Source: Cyanobium sp. NIES-981
Lineage (GTDB): Bacteria; Cyanobacteriota; Cyanobacteriia; PCC-6307; Cyanobiaceae
NCBI GenBank assembly: GCA_945901765.1
Contig: CAMDLO010000008.1
Coordinates: 1 to 55,170 of the forward strand
Direction: 5' to 3'
DNA: 55,170 nt
Shown here: positions 27,242 through 35,963 of the stretch, piece after piece
Position numbering within the stretch: the first letter of the stretch is position 1
Layout of the letters: each line of letters begins with the position of its first letter
Translations under genes and position numbers: made by a program
Notes under the pieces: model-generated
Seen by the model: only the letters and a program-made list of their open reading frames with translations
Told to the model about the DNA's origin: nothing
Database searches by the model: none

Positions 27242-27759
27242 TCAGCGGCCGCGATCGCCGCCTGAATGCAACGCTCCAGCAATTCGGGGACGGCCCGTTC
27301 GTCCAGCCAGCCGAGAATGTCGGTGACACGCCCCTCCATGCTCTTGTAGGTGCGAAAGAACTCCGCCACCTCCTCCAGCTGGTTGGTGGCGATCTGGCGA
27401 ATCGAGTGGATGCGCTGGCGGCGCATCCCAGCCTCTGGCACACACAACAACTTGCCGTCGTGGGCGCCGCAGTCGACCATGTCGAGGATGCCGATCGGCC
27501 GAGCCCTGATCAGGCATCCAGCAAAGGTGGGCTCCTCCATGATCACCATGGCATCCAGGGGGGCGCCATCTTCAGCCAGGGTGTTGGGCACGAAGCCGTA
27601 GTCGAAGGGGTAGCGCACAGAGGAGTGCAGTATCCGATCGAGGGCCATCACCCCGGCCGCGGCGTTGTACTCGTATTTATTGCGGCAACCGGCCGGAATC
27701 TCCACCACCAGGTTCACCAGCCCTGGCGCTGGGGATGCCGGCAGCTGGCTGAGGTTCAT
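27226..27759 (-). CDS. ppa: Family I inorganic pyrophosphatase with altered active site
   Basis: The 177-residue product aligns with the E. coli/cyanobacterial family I pyrophosphatase: VEIPAGCRNKYEYN, SSVRYPFDYGFVPNT, DCGAHDGKLLCVPE and FFRTYKSMEGR contain the expected Glu, Lys, Arg, Tyr and most Asp residues. The metal signature, normally DGDPxD, reads EDGAPLDAM, so the Asp matching E. coli Asp67 is Ala. I recall the same change in other marine picocyanobacterial enzymes, with lowered activity expected, but cannot verify it here. A second pyrophosphatase with an intact signature is at 47442. ATG 27759 is the family start. Confidence 0.88.
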   Translation of the reverse strand: MNLSQLPASPAPGLVNLVVEIPAGCRNKYEYNAAAGVMALDRILHSSVRYPFDYGFVPNTLAEDGAPLDAMVIMEEPTFAGCLIRARPIGILDMVDCGAHDGKLLCVPEAGMRRQRIHSIRQIATNQLEEVAEFFRTYKSMEGRVTDILGWLDERAVPELLERCIQAAIAAADQASR

Positions 27760-28066
27760 GGATGCTGAGGGAACCGGATGGAGCGGGGCGGGCAGCCAGC
27801 ACGGTGGCGATGGGCACACTCAGAGCCAATGCCGCGATCAGAGCGCCGAGCGCACTGGCGAAGTGGTGGAAGCCCGGACTGTAAGGGTCGTCTACAGGCT
27901 CAGATTCCACGTCACGTTCAAGGACTCTGTCAGGACCTGTCCCGGGCTGAAGACCACAGGGAGCCGTTTTCAAAGGAGAGGGCGCGGCAGAGGTGGCGGA
28001 GTGCCTGGCTGGAGAGGCAGGGCGCGGGGTGACGGGCGCTGGGGAAGAGACGGAGGGTTTGTTCAT
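27677..28066 (-). CDS. Small single-span membrane protein (tentative)
   Basis: From ATG 28066 the frame encodes about 129 residues: a Ser/Pro-rich N-terminus, DDPYSPGFHHF, a membrane helix ASALGALIAALALSVPIATV, and a Pro/Gly-rich tail. Its 3' end overlaps the ppa start by 83 bp in another frame, which is unusual. The helix and the preceding DPYSPG look protein-like, while the tail could be an artefact of a lost stop. No family recognised. Confidence 0.45.
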   Translation of the reverse strand: MNKPSVSSPAPVTPRPASPARHSATSAAPSPLKTAPCGLQPGTGPDRVLERDVESEPVDDPYSPGFHHFASALGALIAALALSVPIATVLAARPAPSGSLSIHEPQPAAGIPSARAGEPGGGDSGRLPQ

Positions 28067-28290
28067 GGATGGGGCACACACCCCCGTGGGGGTTCCCGAA
28101 GGAAGTCGGTGCCAGGTTGAAAGCTGATGAGTAACTCTGCGATTCTGGCACCAACGGAGCGATCTGGCCGCTGATCCGACCAGTTGCGCCGGATGGTCAG
28201 CACAAGCGACGCGGCTGGAATCCCTGACGGGGCTGAAGCTGGCCAGCAGAGGCGACCTGCAAGGACGTGCTGACGGTCTGGCCTCCGGCC

Positions 28291-28827
28291 TCAGGCCGCA
28301 GGTCGTGACTGCTTGTCGAAACGGGAATCGGCTTCGACTGGCTTCGACAGAGAGGCTGCTGGAGAGGCAGCGTGCCCAGCCCCTTCCGCACCGTCCAGAT
28401 GCGCCCTGATGGCCCGTAGCTCATCAAGGATGGCAGCCAGGATCTGCTGGGTGGCGGTGGAGGGTGCATTCAGCACCTCCACGGTCACCTCCTTGATCCG
28501 GAGCACGTCCCGGGCAAAGCGAGCGACCTCGCTGGAATGAAACAACAGGGGATCTTTCTGATCGGTGCGGTATTCGGGGTTGAGCTTGCGGGGATTGAAG
28601 GGCGGATTGAGATTGCGGGGGTCGGTATTGGTGTAGCGATAGACAGAAGCCCTCGAACGATTGAGGGCTTTCTGTACCTCATCAATGCCGATCAGAGACT
28701 CGGCAGAGCCCTCTTCACCGGCCTGGGCTGGCCCCCCGATCCCGAGGGACATCAAACCAGGATCAGGGGAACCAGACGCACTCGGGGCAACTCCCAGGGG
28801 CTGAACACTTCCTGGGCCCGTAAACAT
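28291..28827 (-). CDS. Cyanobacterial DNA-binding (HTH) protein, resolvase-like label
   Basis: The 178-residue product has a central, highly patterned block: LIGIDEVQKALNRSRASVYR looks like a helix-turn-helix of the excisionase/MerR kind, followed by YTNTDPRNLNPPFNPRKLNP and SSEVARFARDVLRIKEVTVE, and a helix ILAAILDELRAIRAHLD. I associate this with a conserved cyanobacterial regulator often labelled resolvase. The first 40 and last 30 residues are low-complexity. It starts from ATG 28827 and is divergent from proS, with about 230 bp between. Confidence 0.7.
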   Translation of the reverse strand: MFTGPGSVQPLGVAPSASGSPDPGLMSLGIGGPAQAGEEGSAESLIGIDEVQKALNRSRASVYRYTNTDPRNLNPPFNPRKLNPEYRTDQKDPLLFHSSEVARFARDVLRIKEVTVEVLNAPSTATQQILAAILDELRAIRAHLDGAEGAGHAASPAASLSKPVEADSRFDKQSRPAA

Positions 28828-29061
28828 GAGACTCGCCTGAGACGTTTAGATTTTCACGAAATTAGCAGAAGATTGACGGGGTGGCGCCGCTGGCGGCGAC
28901 TGTTTGCGCTCCGTCCCCAACGGTCAACCCATGCCCCCCCGCCCCGCAACGGCGGGGTCCCAGCCCAGCCCCTGCAGCGGCCTGAACCCCTCCGGTCGCC
29001 CGTTCCGGGCGGGGCCCCATCGCGCGGCAGTGGTAGCTTCCTCGTCCCCGCCCGAACTGCC
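28828..29061. promoter_or_regulatory. Divergent promoter region, regulator / proS
   Basis: The 234-bp gap separates two divergent genes. Its left third is AT-rich for this genome (gtttagattttcacgaaatt around 28842-28861), where a minus-strand promoter for the regulator would be expected; TTGACG at 28874-28879 could be a plus-strand -35. The right part is GC-rich with C-runs and no clear element. No small ORF is convincing here. Confidence 0.3.
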
Positions 29062-30891
29062 ATGCGCGTCTCCCGCCTGATGCTGGTGACGCTGCGGGAT
29101 AACCCGGCCGAAGCGGAGATCACCTCCCATCAGTTGTTGTTGAGAGCGGGGTACATTCGTCGGCTTGCGCCAGGAATTTACGCCTATCTACCGCTGATGT
29201 GGCGGGTGCTGCGAAAAGTGGCCGAGGTGGTGCGCGAGGAGATGGACAGCACTGGCGCGCTGGAAACGCTGCTACCCCAGTTACAGCCGGCGGAGCTCTG
29301 GCAACGCAGCGGGCGGTGGTCTGGCTACACCGCCGGTGAAGGCATCATGTTTCACCTTGAAGACCGACAGGGCAGAGAGCTGGGACTCGGCCCCACCCAC
29401 GAAGAAGTGGTCACCAGCCTGGCGGCAGAGCTGCTGCGTTCCTACAGACAACTGCCAGTCAATCTCTATCAAATCCAGACAAAGTTCAGAGACGAGATCC
29501 GTCCTCGGTTCGGACTGATGCGGGGACGGGAATTCATCATGAAGGATGCCTATTCCTTCCACGCCGATGAAGACTGTCTGCGCCGAACCTACGCCGCCAT
29601 GGACCAGGCCTACCGGCGCATCTTCGCCCGTTGCGGACTGCACGCCGTGGCTGTTGAAGCCGACAGTGGCGCCATCGGCGGCTCGGCCAGCCAGGAGTTC
29701 ATGGTCACCGCCGACGCAGGTGAAGACCTGATCCTCACCAGCAGCGACGGCCGCTATGCCGCCAATCAGGAACGGGCCGTCTCCCTGGCAGCAGCGGCGG
29801 TGCCATTGCCGGGGGGCTGCCGGTCAGCCGGGACCGGCGAACTCCTGAACACCCCGAACCAAACCTCCATCGGCGACCTCTGCAGCGCCCACGGGTTTGA
29901 TCCCAGCCAGATCGTGAAGGTGCTGCTTCTGCTGGCCCGATTCGACAGCGGCAGGGAGCAACCGCTGCTGGTGTGCCTGCGGGGGGACCAGCAGCTGAAT
30001 GAGGTGAAGCTGGCCAACGCCATCGCCGCGCAGCTGGCAGCAGAACAGGGTTCCTTGCTCGGCATCACCCCCCTCTCTGCAGACATGCTGGAGCAGCAAG
30101 GATTGCCCCCTCTGCCCTTCGGATTTGTGGGCCCCGACCTGGGCGACGCAGTCCTGGCCGGCGCCAGGCGGTGGAGCTGCAGCTTCGTTCGCCTGATCGA
30201 CCACACAGCCGCCTCCCTGGAGAGCTTTGTCTGCGGCGGCAACCAACCCGACAGCCATCGCGTCGGCGTCAGCTGGAGCGGTCTGGGGCTCAAGCCTGAA
30301 CCACTCGACCTGAGGTCCGCCCAGGCCGGTGACCGCTGCCTGCACGATCCGGATCAGCTGCTGCAGGCGAGCCGAGGCATCGAGGTGGGGCACATCTTCC
30401 AGCTGGGGCGCAAGTATTCCCAGGCCATGGAGGCTTGTTTCACCAGTGAGACGGGGGCCAGTGAGCCGTTCTGGATGGGGTGCTACGGCATCGGTGTGTC
30501 GAGGCTTGCCCAGGCTGCCGTGGAGCAGCACCACGATGGCAACGGCATCCGCTGGCCGCTGGCGATCGCCCCATTCGAGGTGGTGGTGGTGCCCGCGAAC
30601 GGGGCCGACACCACCCAGGCATCCCTGGCTGAGCAGCTCTACACCGCCCTGGGCCGGGCCGGTGTGGATGCCCTGCTGGACGACCGTGCCGAACGGGCCG
30701 GTGTGAAGTTCAAGGATGGTGATCTGCTCGGCATCCCCTGGCGGGTCGTGGTGGGCCGCGGTGCCGCGACCGGAATGGTGGAACTGGTCGACCGCCGCGG
30801 GGGAGAGCCGCGGGAGCTGGAGGCCTCGCACCTGCTGGATCTGCTCCTGCCGGAGATCGAAAGGCAGCGCCGGGGCCTGCTTGAACCCTGA
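29062..30891 (+). CDS. proS: Prolyl-tRNA synthetase
   Basis: ProRS charges tRNA-Pro. The 609-residue bacterial type has the start MRVSRLMLVTLRDNPAEAE, class II motif 1 (RRLAPGIYAYLPL), motif 2 (YQIQTKFRDEIRPRFGLMRG), an inserted editing domain of about 170 residues between motifs 2 and 3 including FGFVGPDLGDAVLAG, motif 3 (WMGCYGIGVSRL), and a C-terminal anticodon-binding domain with ALGRAGVDALLDDRAERAGV. The ATG at 29062 fits family length; the frame is open much further upstream. psb27 follows 69 bp downstream. Confidence 0.96.
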   Translation: MRVSRLMLVTLRDNPAEAEITSHQLLLRAGYIRRLAPGIYAYLPLMWRVLRKVAEVVREEMDSTGALETLLPQLQPAELWQRSGRWSGYTAGEGIMFHLEDRQGRELGLGPTHEEVVTSLAAELLRSYRQLPVNLYQIQTKFRDEIRPRFGLMRGREFIMKDAYSFHADEDCLRRTYAAMDQAYRRIFARCGLHAVAVEADSGAIGGSASQEFMVTADAGEDLILTSSDGRYAANQERAVSLAAAAVPLPGGCRSAGTGELLNTPNQTSIGDLCSAHGFDPSQIVKVLLLLARFDSGREQPLLVCLRGDQQLNEVKLANAIAAQLAAEQGSLLGITPLSADMLEQQGLPPLPFGFVGPDLGDAVLAGARRWSCSFVRLIDHTAASLESFVCGGNQPDSHRVGVSWSGLGLKPEPLDLRSAQAGDRCLHDPDQLLQASRGIEVGHIFQLGRKYSQAMEACFTSETGASEPFWMGCYGIGVSRLAQAAVEQHHDGNGIRWPLAIAPFEVVVVPANGADTTQASLAEQLYTALGRAGVDALLDDRAERAGVKFKDGDLLGIPWRVVVGRGAATGMVELVDRRGGEPRELEASHLLDLLLPEIERQRRGLLEP

Positions 30892-30960
30892 ACCGACAGG
30901 GTCGCGGCGGGAGCACGACGGGGTCGCTGCCTAGGATCGCGATCCCCCTGCGCCCGAGCC

Positions 30961-31425
30961 ATGGCCGCTGCCGTTCAGTCCTCCATCCAGCGGCTCCTGC
31001 AGCGGCTTACGTCCCCCTTCCGCGCGTTCAGCGCAGCCCGCCGCGGCCTCGTCGCCCTGGCTCTGGCGGGCTGCCTGCTGCTGGGAGCCTGCTCCGAGAC
31101 TCCTGGCGGCCTGAGCGGCAACTATGTGGAGGACACCGTGACCGTGGCCGACACCCTGCTGGCCACGATCGCTCTGACAGCGGATGATCCAGAGCGGGCC
31201 GAGGCGGAAGCGACGGCCAAAGGGCTGATCAACGCCTACGTGGCTCGCTATCGCCCCCGCAGCCAGGTGAACGGGCTCAGCTCCTTCACCACGATGCAGA
31301 CCGCTCTCAACTCCCTGGCTGGTCACTACGCCAACTATCCCAACCGCCCTGTGCCGGATGCCCTGCGGGATCGCCTCAGCAAGGAGCTGCAGAAGGCCGA
31401 AACAGGGGCGGTTCGCGGAGTCTGA
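30961..31425 (+). CDS. psb27: Photosystem II assembly lipoprotein Psb27
   Basis: Psb27 binds CP43 on the lumenal side during photosystem II assembly and repair. The 154-residue product has a lipoprotein signal peptide ending in a lipobox (GCLLLGAC) near residue 44, then the four-helix-bundle sequence: LSGNYVEDTVTVADTLLATI, EATAKGLINAYVARYRP, SFTTMQTALNSLAGHYANYP and PDALRDRLSKELQKAE. The signal region is longer than usual, with about 30 residues before the hydrophobic core. It lies between proS and purA and probably has its own promoter (a TAGGAT hexamer at 30932-30937 is a -10 candidate). Confidence 0.93.
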   Translation: MAAAVQSSIQRLLQRLTSPFRAFSAARRGLVALALAGCLLLGACSETPGGLSGNYVEDTVTVADTLLATIALTADDPERAEAEATAKGLINAYVARYRPRSQVNGLSSFTTMQTALNSLAGHYANYPNRPVPDALRDRLSKELQKAETGAVRGV

Positions 31426-31587
31426 ACCGACCGGCTCAGGCCGCTCCGGATGCACCGGCATCAGGCACCCGGGCGGCTGTCAGGGCCAGACGATCCGAGA
31501 TCAACTGCCCGGGACCCTTGTCGAAAGGCCCTGTGATCTGAGAAGCTCCCTGATTGTGCTTTGCAGCGGCTTCGGGCCGCCGTCTCC

Positions 31588-32901
31588 TTGGCCAACGTCG
31601 TCGTCATCGGTGCTCAATGGGGTGACGAGGGCAAGGGCAAGATCACCGATCTCCTGAGCCGCTCCGCCGATGTGGTGGTGCGCTACCAAGGCGGAGTGAA
31701 TGCCGGTCACACCATCGTGGTCGACGACAAGGTGCTGAAACTGCACCTGATTCCCTCCGGCATCCTCTACCCAGACACGGTCTGCCTGATCGGGTCCGGC
31801 ACCGTTGTCGATCCGCGGGTGATGCTCGGCGAGCTCGACATGCTGCTCGAACTGGGGATCGATGTGAGCGGCCTGCGTCTGGCCTCAACGGCCCATGTGA
31901 CCATGCCGTATCACCGCCTGCTCGACCAGGCGATGGAGCAGCGCCGGGGCGCGCGCCGCATCGGCACGACCGGCAGGGGCATCGGTCCCACCTACGCCGA
32001 CAAATCGGAGCGCAATGGGATCCGGGTCATCGACATCCTGTCCGAAGACCGCCTGCGGGACCGGCTGGAAGGGGTGCTGAGCGAGAAGAACGCGATCCTG
32101 CAGAAGCTCTACGACCTCGAACCGCTGGACTTCGAAGCGGTGGTGGCCGACTACGTCGCCTACGGGAAGCGCCTGGCCCCCCATGTGGTGGATTGCACCC
32201 GCGCGATCCATGAGGCAGCCAGAGCCCGTCAGAACATCCTGTTTGAAGGTGCCCAGGGCACGCTGCTGGACCTCGACCACGGCACCTACCCCTACGTCAC
32301 CTCATCGAATCCGGTGAGCGGGGGAGCCTGCATCGGTGCCGGCGTGGGTCCCACCCTGATCGACCGGGTGATCGGTGTCGCCAAGGCCTACACCACCCGG
32401 GTCGGCGAAGGGCCGTTCCCCACCGAACTGGACGGCAGCCTCAATGACCACCTCTGCGACCGGGGCGGTGAGTACGGCACCACCACCGGGCGTCGCCGCC
32501 GCTGCGGCTGGTTTGACGGGGTGATCGGCCGCTACGCCGTGCAGGTGAACGGCCTCGATTGCCTGGCGATCACGAAGCTGGATGTGCTCGATGAACTGGA
32601 GGAGATCCAGGTGTGTGTGGCCTACGAACTGGACGGACAACGCATCGAGTATTTCCCCAGCAGCGCTGAGGACTTCGCCCGTTGTCAACCGATCTTCGAG
32701 GTCCTGCCGGGCTGGCAGACCTCAACGGCTGATTGCCGGCGGCTCGAGGATCTGCCCACCACGGCGATGAGCTACCTGCGCTTCCTGGCCGAACTGATGG
32801 AGGTGCCGATCGCCATCGTCTCCCTCGGCGCCGACCGCGACCAGACCATCGTGATCGAAGACCCGATCCACGGCCCGAAGCGGGCCCTGCTCAGCCCCTG
32901 A
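31588..32901 (+). CDS. purA: Adenylosuccinate synthetase
   Basis: PurA joins IMP and Asp using GTP, the first committed step to AMP. The family start is [15 protein letters not shown] (GTP loop), followed by [54 protein letters not shown] and [14 protein letters not shown] at 31588 starts right at ANVVVIG and gives 437 residues, normal for the family; the alternative TTG at 31561 adds nine non-conserved residues. The 160-bp gap behind psb27 holds no other recognised feature. Confidence 0.95.
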   Translation: MANVVVIGAQWGDEGKGKITDLLSRSADVVVRYQGGVNAGHTIVVDDKVLKLHLIPSGILYPDTVCLIGSGTVVDPRVMLGELDMLLELGIDVSGLRLASTAHVTMPYHRLLDQAMEQRRGARRIGTTGRGIGPTYADKSERNGIRVIDILSEDRLRDRLEGVLSEKNAILQKLYDLEPLDFEAVVADYVAYGKRLAPHVVDCTRAIHEAARARQNILFEGAQGTLLDLDHGTYPYVTSSNPVSGGACIGAGVGPTLIDRVIGVAKAYTTRVGEGPFPTELDGSLNDHLCDRGGEYGTTTGRRRRCGWFDGVIGRYAVQVNGLDCLAITKLDVLDELEEIQVCVAYELDGQRIEYFPSSAEDFARCQPIFEVLPGWQTSTADCRRLEDLPTTAMSYLRFLAELMEVPIAIVSLGADRDQTIVIEDPIHGPKRALLSP

Positions 32902-32986
32902 GGCGAGCCAGTCGCCCCAGCCAGCCGGGCGCGGGCCCCAGGCCATTGCCCCCTTCAGCCCACCTGCTCCTGCGTCCCCTCCAGCC

Positions 32987-33979
32987 ATGCCCGATCACAG
33001 CCTCGACGTCGTCGGCATCGGCAACGCCATCGTTGACGTGCTGGTGCAGGCCGATGACCGGTATCTGGCCGAACATGGCCTGACCAAGGGCACCATGGCC
33101 CTGGTGGATGAACAGCAGGCCAGCCGCCTCTATCAGGCCGTGGGCCAGGGTGTGGAGACCTCGGGCGGTTCCGCAGCCAATACCCTGGCCGGGATTGCCC
33201 AGCTCGGCGGTCGGGCTGGCTTCATCGGCCGGGTGCGCGACGACCAGCTCGGCGCGATTTTCACCCACGACATCAGAGCCGCGGGTGCGCGCTTCGACAC
33301 TCCAGCCGCCAGCTCCGGCCCCGCCACAGCCCGCTGTCTGATCCTGGTCACCCCCGATGCCCAGCGCACGATGTGCACCTATCTGGGGGCATCCGTTGGG
33401 CTTGACCCCCAGGATCTGAACCTGGAGATGGTGGCCCAGGCGAAGGTGCTGTACCTGGAGGGGTACCTGTGGGACAGCGAAGCCGCCAAACGAGCGTTCA
33501 TCGCCGCTGCCGAGGTGGCCCGGGCCAACGGCGGTGAGGTCGCCCTGACCCTCTCCGACGCCTTCTGCGTCGAGCGCCATCGCGAAAGCTTCCTGGAGCT
33601 GGTCGACGGCCATGTCGACATCCTGTTCGCCAACGAGATGGAGATCACCGCGCTCTACGGCACTTCATGCTTCGACGAGGCGCTCGAGCAGGTGCGGGGG
33701 TGCTGCCGGATCGCCGCGCTCACCCGCAGCGAACAGGGCTCGGTGATCCTCCATGGCACCACCAGCCACACGATCGCAGCGATGCAGCTCGGCACACTGG
33801 TCGACACCACCGGTGCCGGTGACCTGTATGCAGCCGGCTTCCTGCATGCCTACACCCAGGGGCAGCCACTGGAGTACTGCGGCCGGCTCGGGTCCCTCTG
33901 CGCCGGCCAGGTGGTCACCCAGATGGGTCCACGCCCCCAGGTGAATCTGCGGGAGCTGGCGGCGACCCATCTGCCCTGA
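32987..33979 (+). CDS. PfkB-family carbohydrate/nucleoside kinase (adenosine kinase-like)
   Basis: The 330-residue protein has the PfkB-family signatures: GIGNAIVDVLVQADD at the start, SGGSAANTLAGIAQLGG (substrate box), and the C-terminal DTTGAGDLYAAGFLHAY with the catalytic Asp in GAGD. The pattern around TMCTYLGASVGL and LYLEGYLWD resembles adenosine/ribokinase-like members. It likely phosphorylates adenosine or another ribonucleoside or sugar, which would fit being next to purA, but specificity is inferred. It overlaps the convergent cutA by 65 bp. Confidence 0.88.
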   Translation: MPDHSLDVVGIGNAIVDVLVQADDRYLAEHGLTKGTMALVDEQQASRLYQAVGQGVETSGGSAANTLAGIAQLGGRAGFIGRVRDDQLGAIFTHDIRAAGARFDTPAASSGPATARCLILVTPDAQRTMCTYLGASVGLDPQDLNLEMVAQAKVLYLEGYLWDSEAAKRAFIAAAEVARANGGEVALTLSDAFCVERHRESFLELVDGHVDILFANEMEITALYGTSCFDEALEQVRGCCRIAALTRSEQGSVILHGTTSHTIAAMQLGTLVDTTGAGDLYAAGFLHAYTQGQPLEYCGRLGSLCAGQVVTQMGPRPQVNLRELAATHLP

Positions 33980-34301
33980 GACCACAGCTGCCTGTCAGCC
34001 AGGCCCCATAGGCGGCGTCTGCCTGGGCGGGCCAGACGATCCATTCCGGCGTGGTGTACTCATGCAGCGCCAGCACCGCCGCATGGAGTGCCGGCAGCCG
34101 CGACGGATCGGTCTTGATCAGCAACTGCACCTCGGCGCTCTGCTCAAGCTCCCCCTGCCAGTGGTAGAGCGAACGGACCGGCTGCAGGGTGACGCAGGCC
34201 GCCAGGCGGCGCTGCAGCACCTGCCTGGCAAGGGCCTCCGCCTGATCTCCGGTAGCTGCGGTGGTGAGCACCAGCAGGACCGGCATCGCCGTGGCCATCA
34301 A
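33915..34301 (-). CDS. cutA: CutA1 divalent-ion tolerance protein
   Basis: CutA1 is a small trimeric PII-like fold protein linked to metal tolerance in E. coli. The 128-residue product shows the family sequence: VLLVLTTAATGDQAEALARQ, RRLAACVTLQPVRSLYHWQG, EVQLLIKTDP and EYTTPEWIVWP. The last 25 residues are a Gly/Pro-rich extension beyond the usual end, and lie in the overlap with the kinase gene. The start is one of two adjacent Met codons at 34301. It is 9 bp downstream of cobK. Confidence 0.92.
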   Translation of the reverse strand: MMATAMPVLLVLTTAATGDQAEALARQVLQRRLAACVTLQPVRSLYHWQGELEQSAEVQLLIKTDPSRLPALHAAVLALHEYTTPEWIVWPAQADAAYGAWLTGSCGLRADGSPPAPADSPGGVDPSG

Positions 34302-34310
34302 AATGCCGTC

Positions 34311-35150
34311 TCAGCTGTACAAGGATGCCAGCTGGTCGAGCAGCTGTGCCCGGCCCTGGCCCAGCCCGCGCGACCCGGCGGGCTGGCGCAGCAGCACCAG
34401 TTGGCAGCAATGGGCGGCAGCGATGCGACGCCAGAGCACTTCCATGGGCGGACCGGACTGGCGGGCGACGATCGTGTCAATGCCCCACCGCTCCACCAAT
34501 GCGGCCTCGATGCCGCCCCCCCCGGCCGGATCGGGATGGAGGCAGGCGATCCGCTCCAGCCTCAGCCCAGCAGCGAGGGCCTGCTGCAGAGCCTGAGGGC
34601 GCGGCAGCACCCTGACGTGATGGAGAGCGCCGGCACTCAGGCGCACTGCCTCGCCCAGCTGACGCGCCCCGATCGCCAGCAGCAGACGCCTGCCCACCAG
34701 ATCGAGCGTCTGCAGCGCCGCCAGGTCGTCAAGCCAGCGGAGCTCCGGCACGGGGGCCAGCGCGGCGGCAACCGGACGCTCCAGGACCAGCAGTGGCAGC
34801 GCGGCGATAGCGCAGCCCTCCGCCAGTTCCCTGGAAATGCGGCAAGCGAAGGGATGGGTGGCATCGATCAGCGCGCGAAAGGGGCGCTGCTGGCGTCGAG
34901 CCTGCGCCAGGGCCTCCACCAGGGCGGCACTGCCACCAAGGGATCCCACCTGCAGCTCCAGACGGGGGTCATCGGGGTAGGCATGGCTGAGCGGCTCACG
35001 CACCAAGCTCACGCGCAGCTGCCAGCCCTGCTCCAGCAGATCGCGGGCCAGGGCGGGGCCATCGCCGGTGCCGCTGAACAACCACAGCCGCCGGACAGCG
35101 TGCTGGCCGTGCTGGCGACCGTGCTTCAGGATGGCCCCAGGTTTTGCCAT
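34311..35150 (-). CDS. cobK: Precorrin-6A reductase
   Basis: CobK/CbiJ reduces precorrin-6A (or the cobalt form) in cobalamin synthesis. The 279-residue product has RLWLFSGTGDGPALARDLLE (NAD(P)-binding start), the conserved ALIDATHPFACRISRELAEG, and LLLAIGARQLGEA in the C-terminal half, with the closing RQSGPPMEVLWRRIAAA. ATG 35150 is chosen because the dinucleotide-binding strand follows about 20 residues later. Its start codon is only 8 bp from the ssb start on the other strand. Confidence 0.9.
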   Translation of the reverse strand: MAKPGAILKHGRQHGQHAVRRLWLFSGTGDGPALARDLLEQGWQLRVSLVREPLSHAYPDDPRLELQVGSLGGSAALVEALAQARRQQRPFRALIDATHPFACRISRELAEGCAIAALPLLVLERPVAAALAPVPELRWLDDLAALQTLDLVGRRLLLAIGARQLGEAVRLSAGALHHVRVLPRPQALQQALAAGLRLERIACLHPDPAGGGGIEAALVERWGIDTIVARQSGPPMEVLWRRIAAAHCCQLVLLRQPAGSRGLGQGRAQLLDQLASLYS

Positions 35151-35158
35151 TGGTCGGC

Positions 35159-35641
35159 GTGAATCACTGTCTGCTCGAGGTCGACGTGCTGGAGGCACCC
35201 CAGGTTCGTTACACCCAGGACAACCAGACCCCTGTGGCTGAAATGCTGGTGCAGGTGGACGGCCTGCGTCCCGATGATCCTCCGGGTCAGCTGCGGGTGG
35301 TGGGCTGGGGAAACCTGGCACAGGATCTTCAGAACCGGGTGCAGCCTGGCCAGCGCCTTGTGCTGGAAGGACGGCTGCGCATGAACACAGTGACCCGCAA
35401 CGACGGCGTGAAGGAGAAACGGGCGGAATTCACCCTGTCGAGGCTGCACCCGGTGGGCGCCGGGGGCAAGGCCCCGGCACCGCAGGCCCGACAGGCTGCA
35501 CCAGCACCAGTAGCGGCGGCTACGGCGGCGGCGGCGGCTGCCCAACCCGTTCAACCCGTTCAACCAGCCCAGACTCCCAGCTGGAACACCTCCCCACTCG
35601 TGCCCGATCTGCCGGAGGGGGACGACGACATCCCCTTCTGA
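35159..35641 (+). CDS. ssb: Single-stranded DNA-binding protein
   Basis: SSB coats ssDNA in replication and repair. An OB-fold of about 105 residues starts at GTG 35159 (VNHCLLEVDVLEAPQVRYTQ), with EMLVQVDGL, RVVGWGNLAQDLQNRVQPGQ and RLVLEGRLRMNTV. An Ala/Pro/Gln-rich flexible linker of some 45 residues follows (QPVQPVQPAQ), ending in the acidic tip DDDIPF, the canonical partner-binding tail. Total about 160 residues. The TTG at 35144 is an alternative start. It is divergent from cobK. Confidence 0.92.
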   Translation: MNHCLLEVDVLEAPQVRYTQDNQTPVAEMLVQVDGLRPDDPPGQLRVVGWGNLAQDLQNRVQPGQRLVLEGRLRMNTVTRNDGVKEKRAEFTLSRLHPVGAGGKAPAPQARQAAPAPVAAATAAAAAAQPVQPVQPAQTPSWNTSPLVPDLPEGDDDIPF

Positions 35642-35665
35642 AAGGCAGCGGGGCGACCATCCGGA

Positions 35666-35941
35666 TCAGGGCTGGCGACCCGAAGCCTCAGCCAGCCTGT
35701 CGAGAAGCTCGCCCAGCTCACGCTCCAGCGCGGCAAGGTCGAGGCGCCACTCAGGCCAGGCCCCACCATCCAGCTGACGCAGCAACCAGAGACGATCGGC
35801 GGAAAGGGCCTCCACCAGCTCGATCTGCGATGGTTCGACCAGGCAATCCTGTGCACTGGGCGCAGCCGACGCTGCCGGCCGGGCCCCAGAGGGGCCTGGG
35901 CTTGCGGTCGGCTCGGATCCAGTCCCTTCGGCGGTGGCCAT
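35666..35941 (-). CDS. Small hypothetical protein
   Basis: About 91 residues from ATG 35941. The N-terminal third is low-complexity (Thr/Ser/Pro/Ala); the C-terminal part, IELVEALSADRLWLLRQLDG then WRLDLAALERELGELLDRLA, is a regular amphipathic helical pair that looks conserved. It sits between ssb and the DUF2854 gene on the opposite strand, and its start is 22 bp from that gene's start. Family not recognised. Confidence 0.55.
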   Translation of the reverse strand: MATAEGTGSEPTASPGPSGARPAASAAPSAQDCLVEPSQIELVEALSADRLWLLRQLDGGAWPEWRLDLAALERELGELLDRLAEASGRQP

Positions 35942-35963
35942 GGGCATCAAGGAAGATGGCCTC

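Noticed and set aside
27985-28060. tRNA-Ser-like stretch (gaggtggcggagtgcctggc)
   Set aside because: It resembles a D-arm start, but no acceptor stem, anticodon stem or T-arm (GTTCGA) can be paired around it.
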